Source: Streptomyces violascens
GTDB lineage: Bacteria; Actinomycetota; Actinomycetes; Streptomycetales; Streptomycetaceae
DNA: 64,000 nt
Assembly: GCF_014649955.1 (NCBI RefSeq)
Contig: NZ_BMUA01000004.1
Location: forward strand, 124,001 to 188,000
Direction: 5' to 3'
Position 1 is the stretch's first letter; every line of letters starts with the position of its first letter. The translations under genes were made by a program, and so were the position numbers. The notes under the pieces are model-generated. The model was given only the letters and a program-made list of their open reading frames with translations. It was not told the origin of the DNA and did not search any database. Shown here in pieces: positions 49,789-57,425 of this stretch.

Positions 49789-50475
49789 ATGGCCACGCTG
49801 ATCCTCGTACGCCACGGACGTTCCACCGCCAACACGGCGGGGGTGCTGGCCGGCTGGACGCCGGGTGTCGCCCTCGACGAGCGCGGCCGCGCCCAGGCCG
49901 CCGCCCTGCCGGCCCGGCTCGCCTCCGTGCCGCTCGCCGCCGTCGTCACCAGCCCGCTGCAACGCTGCCGCGAGACCGTGCAGCCGCTCCTCGACGCCCG
50001 CCCCGGACTGACGCTGCACCCCGAGGACCTGATCGGCGAGTGCCACTACGGCGACTGGTCGGGCCGCAAGCTCTCCGAGCTCTCCACCGAACCGCTGATG
50101 GAGGTCGTGCAGCAGCACCCCTCCAACGCGGCCTTCCCCGGCGGCGAGTCGATGCGGGCCATGCAGGCCCGGGCCGTCGAGGCCGTACGGGACTGGAACA
50201 CCCGGATCGAGACCGAGCACGGCCCCGACGCGGTCTACGCCATGTGCTCGCACGGCGACATCATCAAGTCGATCGTGGCGGACGCCCTCGGCATGCATCT
50301 CGACCTCTTCCAGCGGATCTCGGTGGAACCGTGTTCCCTCACCGTCATCCGTTACACCCGCCTGCGGCCCTTCCTCGTACGCCTCGGGGACACCGGCGAC
50401 CTCGCCTCGCTCGCCCCGCGCGAGAAAGAGCCGGACGATCAGGCCGAGGTCGGTGGCGGTGCGGGAGCACCGTGA
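49789..50475 (+). CDS. Histidine phosphatase / MSMEG_4193-type phosphomutase
   Basis: This 228-residue protein of the phosphoglycerate-mutase-like superfamily has the RHG motif TLILVRHGRST (catalytic His10), a second Arg in TSPLQRCRET, ECHYGDWSGRKLSEL with the acidic base and CSHGDIIKS with the second His. In actinobacteria this gene clusters with DUF3090 and SCO1664-type genes beside mshC, as here. Its substrate is unknown. No ribosome binding site precedes ATG 49789, but TAGGCT (49776-49781) lies 7 nt before it, so the message is probably leaderless. Confidence 0.88.
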   Translation: MATLILVRHGRSTANTAGVLAGWTPGVALDERGRAQAAALPARLASVPLAAVVTSPLQRCRETVQPLLDARPGLTLHPEDLIGECHYGDWSGRKLSELSTEPLMEVVQQHPSNAAFPGGESMRAMQARAVEAVRDWNTRIETEHGPDAVYAMCSHGDIIKSIVADALGMHLDLFQRISVEPCSLTVIRYTRLRPFLVRLGDTGDLASLAPREKEPDDQAEVGGGAGAP

Positions 50476-50543
50476 TCGCCGCGCGCAGTAGGGTGGACGC
50501 GCCGAAAACCGCTGCTCCAACTCCGAACTAGGGAGACCAGAAC

Positions 50544-51134
50544 GTGTCCCGTCAGGTGTTCTTCTACGACCCGCCGGACCGTTTCGTGGCCGGCACGGTC
50601 GGGCTGCCCGGGCGCCGTACGTTCTTCCTCCAGGCGTCCGCGGGCAGTCGCACCACCAGCGTCGCCCTGGAGAAGACCCAGGTCGCAGCCCTTGCCGAGC
50701 GGATCGACGAGCTGCTCGACGAGGTCGTGCGCAGGACCGGAGGAAACGCTCCTGTACCCGCCGTCGCCCCGCCCGACGTCACGGACACCGCGCCGCTCGA
50801 CGCTCCCGTCGAGGAGGAGTTCCGGGTCGGCACCATGGCGCTGGCCTGGGACGGCGACGAACAACGCATGATCATCGAGGCGCAGGCCCTGGTCGAGCTC
50901 GACGCGGACACCGAGGACGACCTCGCCGAGGCCGAGGAGCGCATGCTCCAGGACGAGGAGAACGGCCCGCCGATGCTGCGGGTGCGCCTGACCGGAGCCC
51001 AGGCCCGGGCCTTCGCCAAGCGCGCCCTCGACGTCGTGAACGCGGGCCGGCCGCCGTGCCCGCTGTGCAGCCTGCCGCTCGACCCGGAAGGACACGTATG
51101 CCCGCGCCAGAACGGATACCGCCGCGGAGCCTGA
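50544..51134 (+). CDS. DUF3090 family protein
   Basis: This is a 196-residue conserved actinobacterial protein of unknown role. The N-terminus VFFYDPPDRFVAGTVGLPGR is typical of the family. A potential metal site (CPLC at about 173-176 and HVC at about 187-189) lies near the C-terminus. The GTG at 50544 follows AGGGAG. It overlaps the SCO1664-type gene by 37 nt, so the two are made together. A TAGGGT -10 at 50489-50494 may be a promoter. The conserved neighbourhood with mshC suggests a link to mycothiol metabolism, not shown. Confidence 0.92.
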   Translation: MSRQVFFYDPPDRFVAGTVGLPGRRTFFLQASAGSRTTSVALEKTQVAALAERIDELLDEVVRRTGGNAPVPAVAPPDVTDTAPLDAPVEEEFRVGTMALAWDGDEQRMIIEAQALVELDADTEDDLAEAEERMLQDEENGPPMLRVRLTGAQARAFAKRALDVVNAGRPPCPLCSLPLDPEGHVCPRQNGYRRGA

Positions 51135-51919
51135 CCTCCGCCGAGCTCCTCGCCAAGGGTGAGCTCACCGTCCTCGGCCGGATCCGCGAGGCGTCCAACG
51201 CGGTCCTGTACTGCTCCGTCGCGTACGGGGACGACAGCGCGGAGTGCGTCTACAAGCCCGTCGCGGGGGAGCGGCCGCTGTGGGACTTCCCCGACGGCAC
51301 GCTCGCCCAGCGCGAGGTCGCGGCGTACGAGGTGTCGCAGGCGACCGGCTGGGATCTCGTGCCGCCCACCGTGCTGCGCGACGGGCCCTACGGCGAGGGC
51401 ATGGTCCAGCTGTGGATCGAGCCGGTCGAGGAAGACTCCGGGCTGCTCGCGCTCGTCGACGACGAGGAGCCGGCCGAGGGCTGGAAGGCGGTCGCGCTCG
51501 CCGAGGTCGGCGAAGGCCGCACCGCGCTGCTCGTGCACGCGGACGACGACCGGCTGCGGCGGCTCGCCGTGCTCGACGCGGTGATCAACAACGGGGATCG
51601 CAAGGGCGGGCATCTGCTGCCCGCGCCCGGCGGGCGGCTGTACGGGATCGATCACGGGGTCACGTTCAACGTGGACGACAAGTTGCGGACGCTGCTGTGG
51701 GGGTGGGCGGGTGAGCCGCTCACCTCGGAGGCGGTGGGCGCCCTGAAGGGCCTGGCCGAGGCCCTTCGGCCCCGGGAGCCCCTTGCCGTCCGGCTGGGTG
51801 GGCTGATCACGGCGGCGGAGGTGGAGGCGGTGCGGGGGCGGGTTGCCGCGCTGCTGTCGGCGGGGGTCCACCCGGCCCCCTCCGGCGAGTGGCCATCGAT
51901 CCCGTGGCCACCGGTCTGA
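51098..51919 (+). CDS. SCO1664 family protein (protein-kinase-like fold)
   Basis: This 273-residue protein of the SCO1664 family resembles the phosphatidylinositol-kinase fold: an Arg-rich strand, a [17 protein letters not shown] phosphate-binding segment, [15 protein letters not shown] as the catalytic-loop-like motif (Asp and Asn) and GIDHGVTFN as the metal-binding DFG-like motif. Its target is unknown. ATG 51098 follows GGAAGG and overlaps DUF3090. It precedes mshC, separated by repeat copy C. A link to MshC regulation is speculative. Confidence 0.9.
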   Translation: MPAPERIPPRSLTSAELLAKGELTVLGRIREASNAVLYCSVAYGDDSAECVYKPVAGERPLWDFPDGTLAQREVAAYEVSQATGWDLVPPTVLRDGPYGEGMVQLWIEPVEEDSGLLALVDDEEPAEGWKAVALAEVGEGRTALLVHADDDRLRRLAVLDAVINNGDRKGGHLLPAPGGRLYGIDHGVTFNVDDKLRTLLWGWAGEPLTSEAVGALKGLAEALRPREPLAVRLGGLITAAEVEAVRGRVAALLSAGVHPAPSGEWPSIPWPPV

Positions 51920-51930
51920 GACCGTTCCCC

Positions 51931-52230
51931 GGCCGGGGCTCCGCCCCGGACTCTTTGGCCCCTCCCCGCCCCTTCCCGAAAGCCTCCGGCGGATGGGGGA
52001 GGGTGCGGTCAGGTCCGGTGCCGGTCGGCCGCGGATCGTGCGTGGCCGGTCGCGCAGTTCCCCGCGCCCCTGGCAGCGTCCATGCTGGTCAGCACCGGGG
52101 CATTTCAGCCCGTCCGGCGTTTGAGGACGAGCGCCGTTCGGGGCGACGGGGTCTGGTGCGGAGCCCCAGGAGAACCGGCTTCACCCACTTCCCACCCCCG
52201 GAGGGTTTCGGGAAGGGGTGGGGCGGGGCG
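51931..52230. repeat. Dispersed intergenic repeat, copy C
   Basis: This occupies most of the 428-bp gap 51920-52347. It begins with CGGGGCTCCGCCCCG, then a GTGGCCGGTCGCGCAGTTCC unit (52041-52073), a TTTCAGCCCGTCCGGC block, GTTTGAGGACGAGCGCC (52119-52135), the hairpin CTGGTGC-GGA-GCCCCAG (52153-52169) and GGGAAGGGGTGGGGCGGGG at the end. Elements match copies A and B in the same order as B. The right 115 bp hold the mshC promoter region. Confidence 0.85.
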
Positions 52231-52347
52231 CCTCTCGGGGCCTGGCGGAGCCCCGGCACAACCGGGCCACCTTGCGCAAGAGGGCCTATTCGGCCAAGCG
52301 CGGGGTCCGGTTCGTATCCGGAACCCGCGTCCGGTTACGCTCAAGAC

Positions 52348-53577
52348 ATGCATGCCTGGCCCGCTTCTGAGGTCCCCGCCCTGCCCGGCAAGGGCCGCGA
52401 CCTCCGGATCCACGACACCGCGACCGGCGGTCGAGTCACCCTCGACCCCGGTCCCGTCGCCCGCATCTACGTCTGCGGGATCACCCCGTACGACGCGACC
52501 CACATGGGTCACGCGGCGACCTACAACGCGTTCGACCTCGTTCAGCGCGTGTGGCTCGACACCAAGCGGCAGGTTCACTACGTCCAGAACGTGACGGACG
52601 TGGACGACCCCTTGCTGGAGCGAGCCATCCGCGACGGCAAGGACTGGGTGGAGCTCGCCGAGGGCGAGACCGCGCTGTTCCGCGAGGACATGACCGCCCT
52701 GCGCCTGCTCCCCCCGAAGCACTACATCGGCGCGGTCGAGTCGATACCCGGGATCGTCCCGCTGGTCGAACGGCTGCGGGACGCGGGAGCCGCGTACGAG
52801 CTCGAAGGGGACATCTACTTCTCCGTCGAGAGCGACCCGCACTTCGGCGCGGTCTCGCACTACGACGCCGCCGCCATGAAGGCGCTGTCCGCCGAGCGCG
52901 GCGGCGACCCCGAGCGGCCCGGCAAGAAGAACCCGCTCGACCCGATGCTGTGGATGGCCGCCCGCGAGGGCGAGCCGAGCTGGGACGGCGCCTCCCTCGG
53001 GCGCGGCCGCCCCGGCTGGCACATCGAGTGCGTCGCCATCGCCCTCGACCACCTCGGCATGGGCTTCGACGTGCAGGGCGGCGGCTCCGACCTGATCTTC
53101 CCGCACCACGAGATGGGCGCATCCCACGCCCAGGCGCTGACCGGCGAGTACCCCTTCGCCAAGGCGTACGTACACGCCGGCATGGTCGCCCTGGACGGCG
53201 AGAAGATGTCCAAGTCCAAGGGCAACCTGGTCTTCGTCTCGAAGCTGCGGCGCGACGGCGTCGACCCGGCCGCCATCCGCCTCACCCTGCTCGCCCACCA
53301 CTACCGGGCCGACTGGGAGTGGACCGACCAGGTGCTCCGGGACGCCCTCGATCGCCTCGGGCGCTGGCGCGCCGCCGTGTCGCGGCCCGACGGCCCGTCC
53401 GCGGACGCGCTGGTCGAGGAGGTCCGCGAGGCCCTCGCCGACGACCTCGACGCGCCCGCCGCCCTCGCCGCGGTGGACCGCTGGGCCGAGCGCCAGGACG
53501 CCGAAGGCGGCACCGACGAGGCCGCCCCGGGTCTCGTCTCCCGCACGGTCGACGCCCTCCTCGGCGTCGCCCTGTAA
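52348..53577 (+). CDS. mshC: L-cysteine:1D-myo-inositol 2-amino-2-deoxy-alpha-D-glucopyranoside ligase MshC
   Basis: MshC joins cysteine to GlcN-inositol with ATP, the third step in mycothiol synthesis. The 409-residue protein is a class I tRNA-synthetase-like enzyme with [18 protein letters not shown] (HIGH-like THMGHA), the zinc ligands (Cys in YVCGI, Cys in [13 protein letters not shown] and His in FPHHEM) and the KMSKSKGNL loop. Its length matches known MshC. It differs from cysteinyl-tRNA synthetase by lacking the anticodon domain. TACGCT (52336-52341) stands 6 nt before ATG 52348 with no ribosome binding site, which suggests a leaderless mRNA. Mycothiol is needed by the mscR pair at 32 kb. 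Confidence 0.97.
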   Translation: MHAWPASEVPALPGKGRDLRIHDTATGGRVTLDPGPVARIYVCGITPYDATHMGHAATYNAFDLVQRVWLDTKRQVHYVQNVTDVDDPLLERAIRDGKDWVELAEGETALFREDMTALRLLPPKHYIGAVESIPGIVPLVERLRDAGAAYELEGDIYFSVESDPHFGAVSHYDAAAMKALSAERGGDPERPGKKNPLDPMLWMAAREGEPSWDGASLGRGRPGWHIECVAIALDHLGMGFDVQGGGSDLIFPHHEMGASHAQALTGEYPFAKAYVHAGMVALDGEKMSKSKGNLVFVSKLRRDGVDPAAIRLTLLAHHYRADWEWTDQVLRDALDRLGRWRAAVSRPDGPSADALVEEVREALADDLDAPAALAAVDRWAERQDAEGGTDEAAPGLVSRTVDALLGVAL

Positions 53578-53598
53578 GGATCAACCGGCTCTGCCCGC

Positions 53599-53643
53599 AC
53601 CGCCCTTGGACTCCTCGTGAGTCCGGGGGCGGTTTCGTTTTTT
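53599..53643 (+). terminator. Terminator after mshC
   Basis: A 15-bp stem (53599-53613 with 53619-53633, two T-G pairs) and a CTCGT loop are followed by TTCGTTTTTT, a classic intrinsic terminator 22 nt after the mshC stop. Confidence 0.93.
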
Positions 53644-53680
53644 CCTCGGCCCGCCCCATGTTTCCTCGGCCCACCCCATG
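53641..53680. repeat. 20-bp tandem duplication upstream of the GH31 gene
   Basis: TTTCCTCGGCCCGCCCCATG and TTTCCTCGGCCCACCCCATG stand directly in tandem (53641-53660 and 53661-53680), differing at one base. They lie 34 nt before the glycosidase start, in the promoter region. Confidence 0.9.
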
Positions 53681-53713
53681 GTCCAATGCTCGTTTGTGCG
53701 CTAAACACGCTCT

Positions 53714-56700
53714 ATGCAATCACCAATACGCACGAGAGTGGCGCTCGCGGGTGCGGCCGTGCTCGGTCTGCTCGGGGTGTTCGCGGGGCCGGGCAGCGCG
53801 CAGGCCGCGCCGCCCGCCGACACCCCCGCCGCCACCTCCGTAGGGAACGTGACCGGCTTCGAGGCCGCCGCGGGCTCCGTCTTCACGCTGCACGCGGGTG
53901 CGGCCGAGGCCCGGGTCCGCTTCGTCACCGCCGACACCTTCCGCATCGAACTCGCCCCGGACGGAAAGTTCACCGACCCGACCGGCTCCGACATCGTCCT
54001 GCCGCAGGGCAAGCCGCCGGCCGCCCGCTGGAAGGACAAGGGTGACCGCTACGAGCTGAGCACCGACAGGGTCACCCTGCGCGCCTTCAAGTCCCCGCTC
54101 CGCTTCGCCCTCTACAAGGCGGACGGCACCCAGCTCTGGACCGAGACCAAGCCGCTGAGCTGGACCAAGGACACCACCACCCAGACCCTGTCGCGCGGCG
54201 CCACCGAGCAGTTCTACGGCGGCGGCATGCAGAACGGCCGTGGCAACACCTCGCACCGCGACCGGACGGTGCAGGTCGGCGTCGACGACAACTGGAACGA
54301 CGGCGGCCACCCCAACTCCGTCCCGTTCTACCTCTCGACGGCCGGTTACGGCGTCTTCCGCAACACCTACGCCCCCAATACGTACGTCTTCGGGCAGCCC
54401 GTCACCGCGAGCGCCAAGGAACAGCGCTTCGACGCCTACTACTTCGCGGGCGATGCCAAGCAAGTCATCGGCGACTACACCCAGTTGACCGGAAAGCCGT
54501 TCCTGCCGCCGGTCTACGGGCTCGAACCCGGCGACTCCGACTGCTATCTGCACAACGCCAACCGCGGAGAGCGCCACACCCTCGACGCCCTCAAGGTCGC
54601 CGACGCGTACAAGACCAACGACATGCCCAACGGCTGGATGCTCGTCAACGACGGCTACGGCTGCGGTTACGAGAATCTCGCCGAGACGGCCAAGGGCCTG
54701 CAGCACGACTCCATGCACATGGGGCTGTGGACCGAGGACGGTCTCGACAAGCTCGCCGACCAGGTCAAGGCGGGCCAGCGCGTCGCCAAGCTCGACGTCG
54801 CCTGGGTCGGCGACGGGTACAAGCACGCGCTCGACGGCTGCAAGGCCGCCTACCAGGGCATCGAGGCCAACAGCGACGCGCGCGGCTTCACCTGGGCCCC
54901 GGAGAGCTGGTCGGGCGCGCAGCGCTGCGGCGTCCAGTGGTCCGGCGACCAGTCGGGCAGCTGGGACTACATCCGCTGGCAGATACCGACCTACGCGGGC
55001 GCGACCCTGTCCGGCCTCGCCTACACCAGCGGCGACATCGACGGCATCTTCGGCGGCAGCCCGAAGACGTACACGCGCGACCTCCAGTGGAAGTCGTTCC
55101 TGCCCGCCGTGATGACGATGGACGGCTGGGCCGCCGGCGACAAGCAGCCCTACCAGTACGGCGAGCCGTACACCTCCATCAACCGCGGCTATCTCAAGCT
55201 CAAGGAGTCGCTCCTTCCCTACATGTACTCCTACGCCCACGAGGCGACGAAGACCGGAGTCGGCCCCGTCCGTCCGCTGGCGCTCGAATACCCCGACGAC
55301 CCGAAGGCGGCGACCGACGCCGCCAAGTACGAGTTCCTGTCCGGCGAGGACTTCCTGGTCGCGCCGGTCTACCAGGACTCGACCGTACGCAACGGGATCT
55401 ACCTCCCCAAAGGCACCTGGATCGACTACTGGAGCGGGCGCACCTACCAGGGCCCGACCACCGTCGACCATTACAGTGCGCCCCTCGACACGCTGCCGCT
55501 GTTCGTGAAGGCGGGCGCCGCCGTCCCGATGTGGCCCGGCATCCGCTCCTACCAGGACCGCACCGCCGACTCGCCGCTGGCCTGGGACATCTACCCGCAG
55601 GGCCGCTCCTCCTTCCAGCTGTACGAGGACGACGGTGTGACGCGGGCGAACCGGACCGGCGCCTTCGCCACCCAGCGCACAGACGTCTCGGCTCCGCAGC
55701 GCGGCTCGGGCGACGTGCGGGTCCAAGTGGGCGCCGGCAAGGGGGAGTTCACGGGCAAGCAGACCACCCGCCCCTACGAGCTGACCGTGCACACGGGCAG
55801 CGCGCCCGTCAAGGTCGAGGTCCAGGGGCGGCAGCTCGCGCGGCTCGGCTCGAAGGCCGCGTACGACAAGGCCGCCACGGGCTGGTTCTACGACCCGAGC
55901 GACCGGGGCGGCGTAGTGCTGGTGAAGACCGCGAGCCTGCGCACGGACAAGGCGTTCGAGGTGAAGCTCAAGGACACCAGCGCCGTCGGCGGCCGCACCC
56001 CGGGCGACCGGGTCGCGCTGGCCGCGCCCGCCGGGCAGGAGCTCGGCGCCGGTGCGCCCGGCAAGGTGGCGGTGGACGTCACCGCCGGGGCCAAGGACGC
56101 GACCGGCGTCCAGGTGTCCGTCGCCGCGCCGGCCGGGTGGACCGTAACCCCGCCCGCCGCGCTCGACCGCGTCCCGGCCGGCACCACCCGGCGCGTCGAG
56201 GTGGGCGTCACTCCGGCCAAGGGCACCAAGCCCGGCGAGATCACGCTGAACCTCAACTCGTCCTCCGGACAGGGGAGTTCACAGCAGCGGATCGCGGTCT
56301 CCGTGATGCCGGCGCCGCCCGCGGCCGACACCTGGGCCAGTGACATGGTCTGGCTGACGTCTTCCAACGGATACGGGCCGCCCGAACGCGACCGCTCCAA
56401 CGGCGAGTCCGGGGCGGCCGACGGCCACACCCTCACGCTCGCCGGGAAGACGTACGCCAAGGGCATCGGCGCCCACGCCGACTCCGACATCGAGGTCTAC
56501 ACCGGCGGGCGCTGCACCGCCTTCACCGCCGACGCCGGCATCGACGACGAGATCAACGGCTACGGGGAGGTCGCCTTCTCCGTGGAGGCGGACGGCAAGG
56601 TCCTGTGGACCTCGCCGAAGGTGACCGGAGCCTCCGCGACCGTGCCGGTGAACGTGCCCCTCGGTGGCGCCCGGCACGTCCATCTGAAGATCACCGACAC

Positions 56701-56761
56701 CAACGGCTCCAAGTCCGGCGACCACGGGGACTGGGCCGGCGCCAAGTTCAGCTGCGCCTAG
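53714..56761 (+). CDS. Secreted GH31 family glycoside hydrolase with NEW3 and NPCBM domains
   Basis: This exported 1015-residue enzyme has a signal peptide (residues 1-31, ending AQA), a GH31 N-terminal sandwich (about 40-250), then the TIM barrel with the nucleophile Asp361 in VAKLDVAW and the acid/base Asp412 in WSGDQSG, and beta-sandwich C-terminal domains. It continues with a NEW3-type region (about 780-860) and a C-terminal NPCBM domain (about 873-1015: KGIGAHADSDIEVYTGGRC). These ancillary domains suit alpha-galactoside- or alpha-N-acetylgalactosamine-type substrates. The barrel resembles the GH31 branch with alpha-GalNAc or alpha-galactosidase enzymes; this is a guess. No ribosome binding site precedes ATG 53714; TAAACA is at 53702-53707. 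Confidence 0.87.
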   Translation: MQSPIRTRVALAGAAVLGLLGVFAGPGSAQAAPPADTPAATSVGNVTGFEAAAGSVFTLHAGAAEARVRFVTADTFRIELAPDGKFTDPTGSDIVLPQGKPPAARWKDKGDRYELSTDRVTLRAFKSPLRFALYKADGTQLWTETKPLSWTKDTTTQTLSRGATEQFYGGGMQNGRGNTSHRDRTVQVGVDDNWNDGGHPNSVPFYLSTAGYGVFRNTYAPNTYVFGQPVTASAKEQRFDAYYFAGDAKQVIGDYTQLTGKPFLPPVYGLEPGDSDCYLHNANRGERHTLDALKVADAYKTNDMPNGWMLVNDGYGCGYENLAETAKGLQHDSMHMGLWTEDGLDKLADQVKAGQRVAKLDVAWVGDGYKHALDGCKAAYQGIEANSDARGFTWAPESWSGAQRCGVQWSGDQSGSWDYIRWQIPTYAGATLSGLAYTSGDIDGIFGGSPKTYTRDLQWKSFLPAVMTMDGWAAGDKQPYQYGEPYTSINRGYLKLKESLLPYMYSYAHEATKTGVGPVRPLALEYPDDPKAATDAAKYEFLSGEDFLVAPVYQDSTVRNGIYLPKGTWIDYWSGRTYQGPTTVDHYSAPLDTLPLFVKAGAAVPMWPGIRSYQDRTADSPLAWDIYPQGRSSFQLYEDDGVTRANRTGAFATQRTDVSAPQRGSGDVRVQVGAGKGEFTGKQTTRPYELTVHTGSAPVKVEVQGRQLARLGSKAAYDKAATGWFYDPSDRGGVVLVKTASLRTDKAFEVKLKDTSAVGGRTPGDRVALAAPAGQELGAGAPGKVAVDVTAGAKDATGVQVSVAAPAGWTVTPPAALDRVPAGTTRRVEVGVTPAKGTKPGEITLNLNSSSGQGSSQQRIAVSVMPAPPAADTWASDMVWLTSSNGYGPPERDRSNGESGAADGHTLTLAGKTYAKGIGAHADSDIEVYTGGRCTAFTADAGIDDEINGYGEVAFSVEADGKVLWTSPKVTGASATVPVNVPLGGARHVHLKITDTNGSKSGDHGDWAGAKFSCA

Positions 56762-56770
56762 ATATACGGC

Positions 56771-56804
56771 GGGCGCCGGGCGGGGATGTCCCCACCCGGC
56801 GCCC
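56771..56804 (+). terminator. Terminator after the GH31 gene
   Basis: GGGCGCCGGGCGGGGA and TCCCCACCCGGCGCCC pair with one C-A mismatch around a 2-nt gap that opens to a small loop. It lies 9 nt after the stop, between convergent genes, and may serve the Gln-rich gene as well. Confidence 0.8.
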
Positions 56805-56822
56805 TCTGTGCGGGAGTTGGCG

Positions 56823-57371
56823 CTACTGCTTGTTCACCACGATCGCCTGGATGACGCTGTTGGTGTTGTCGTAGAACCCGATGACCTGCTGCCCGAACGC
56901 GAAGGCCTCCTGGACCTCGTCATGGGTGACGGGGTTCGGGTTCGCGAGCTGGCGCCAGGCGCCGTCGATGAACAAGTACAGGATCGACGGCTGGCCGGGC
57001 AGCGGGGTCACGACATCCCAGAACTTCGTGGCGATGCCGCTGACCAGGGCGGCGCTGTTGACCGCGGCGGGCAGCACGAGCGGCTGGCCGATGCCCTGCT
57101 GCTGACCCTGCTGGCCGCCCATCTGCTGGAGCAGCTGCTGGTAGGGCTGCTGCTGGCCGAGCTGCTGGAGCTGCTGCTGGATCTGCGGCGGCAGCTGCTG
57201 GCCGATGCCCTGCTGGCCGTACTGCGGGGTGAAGCCCTGCTGGCCGTAGCCCTGCTGCTGGCCGAAGCCCTGAGGCGGGGAGGTGCTGGGGCCCTGCTGG
57301 CCCATCTGCTGGCCGTACTGCTGCTGTTGGTGCATCTGGTGCTGCTGGCTCATCTGCGGGGTGGTGCTCAT
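56823..57371 (-). CDS. Gln-rich prion-like protein with a domain shared with the neighbouring protease
   Basis: This 182-residue protein has two regions. Residues 1-100 contain 42 Gln, in the form of QQ, GYGQQ, GQQM and QQLQQ units, a low-complexity prion-like or scaffold segment with only few charged residues. Residues 118-179 form a compact domain: FWDVVTPLPGQPSILYLFID, then GAWRQLANPNP and EAFAFGQQVIGFYD. This aligns with residues 515-577 of the subtilisin-like protease encoded upstream, so both belong to one module. GGAAGGTG is 8 nt before ATG 57371. It follows the protease by 54 nt and shares its operon. No signal peptide was seen. I do not recognise the family. Confidence 0.78.
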   Translation of the reverse strand: MSTTPQMSQQHQMHQQQQYGQQMGQQGPSTSPPQGFGQQQGYGQQGFTPQYGQQGIGQQLPPQIQQQLQQLGQQQPYQQLLQQMGGQQGQQQGIGQPLVLPAAVNSAALVSGIATKFWDVVTPLPGQPSILYLFIDGAWRQLANPNPVTHDEVQEAFAFGQQVIGFYDNTNSVIQAIVVNKQ

Positions 57372-57425
57372 GCGGGTGTCACCTTCCCTGTTGTGAGTTC
57401 CGTTGGCTGTCCGGTGTCCGGGGAC

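Noticed and set aside
57090..57350. CTG/CAG-rich microsatellite-like region
   Set aside because: It is the coding sequence of the Gln-rich segment (mostly CAG codons), in frame and preceded by a good start, so it is not a non-coding repeat.
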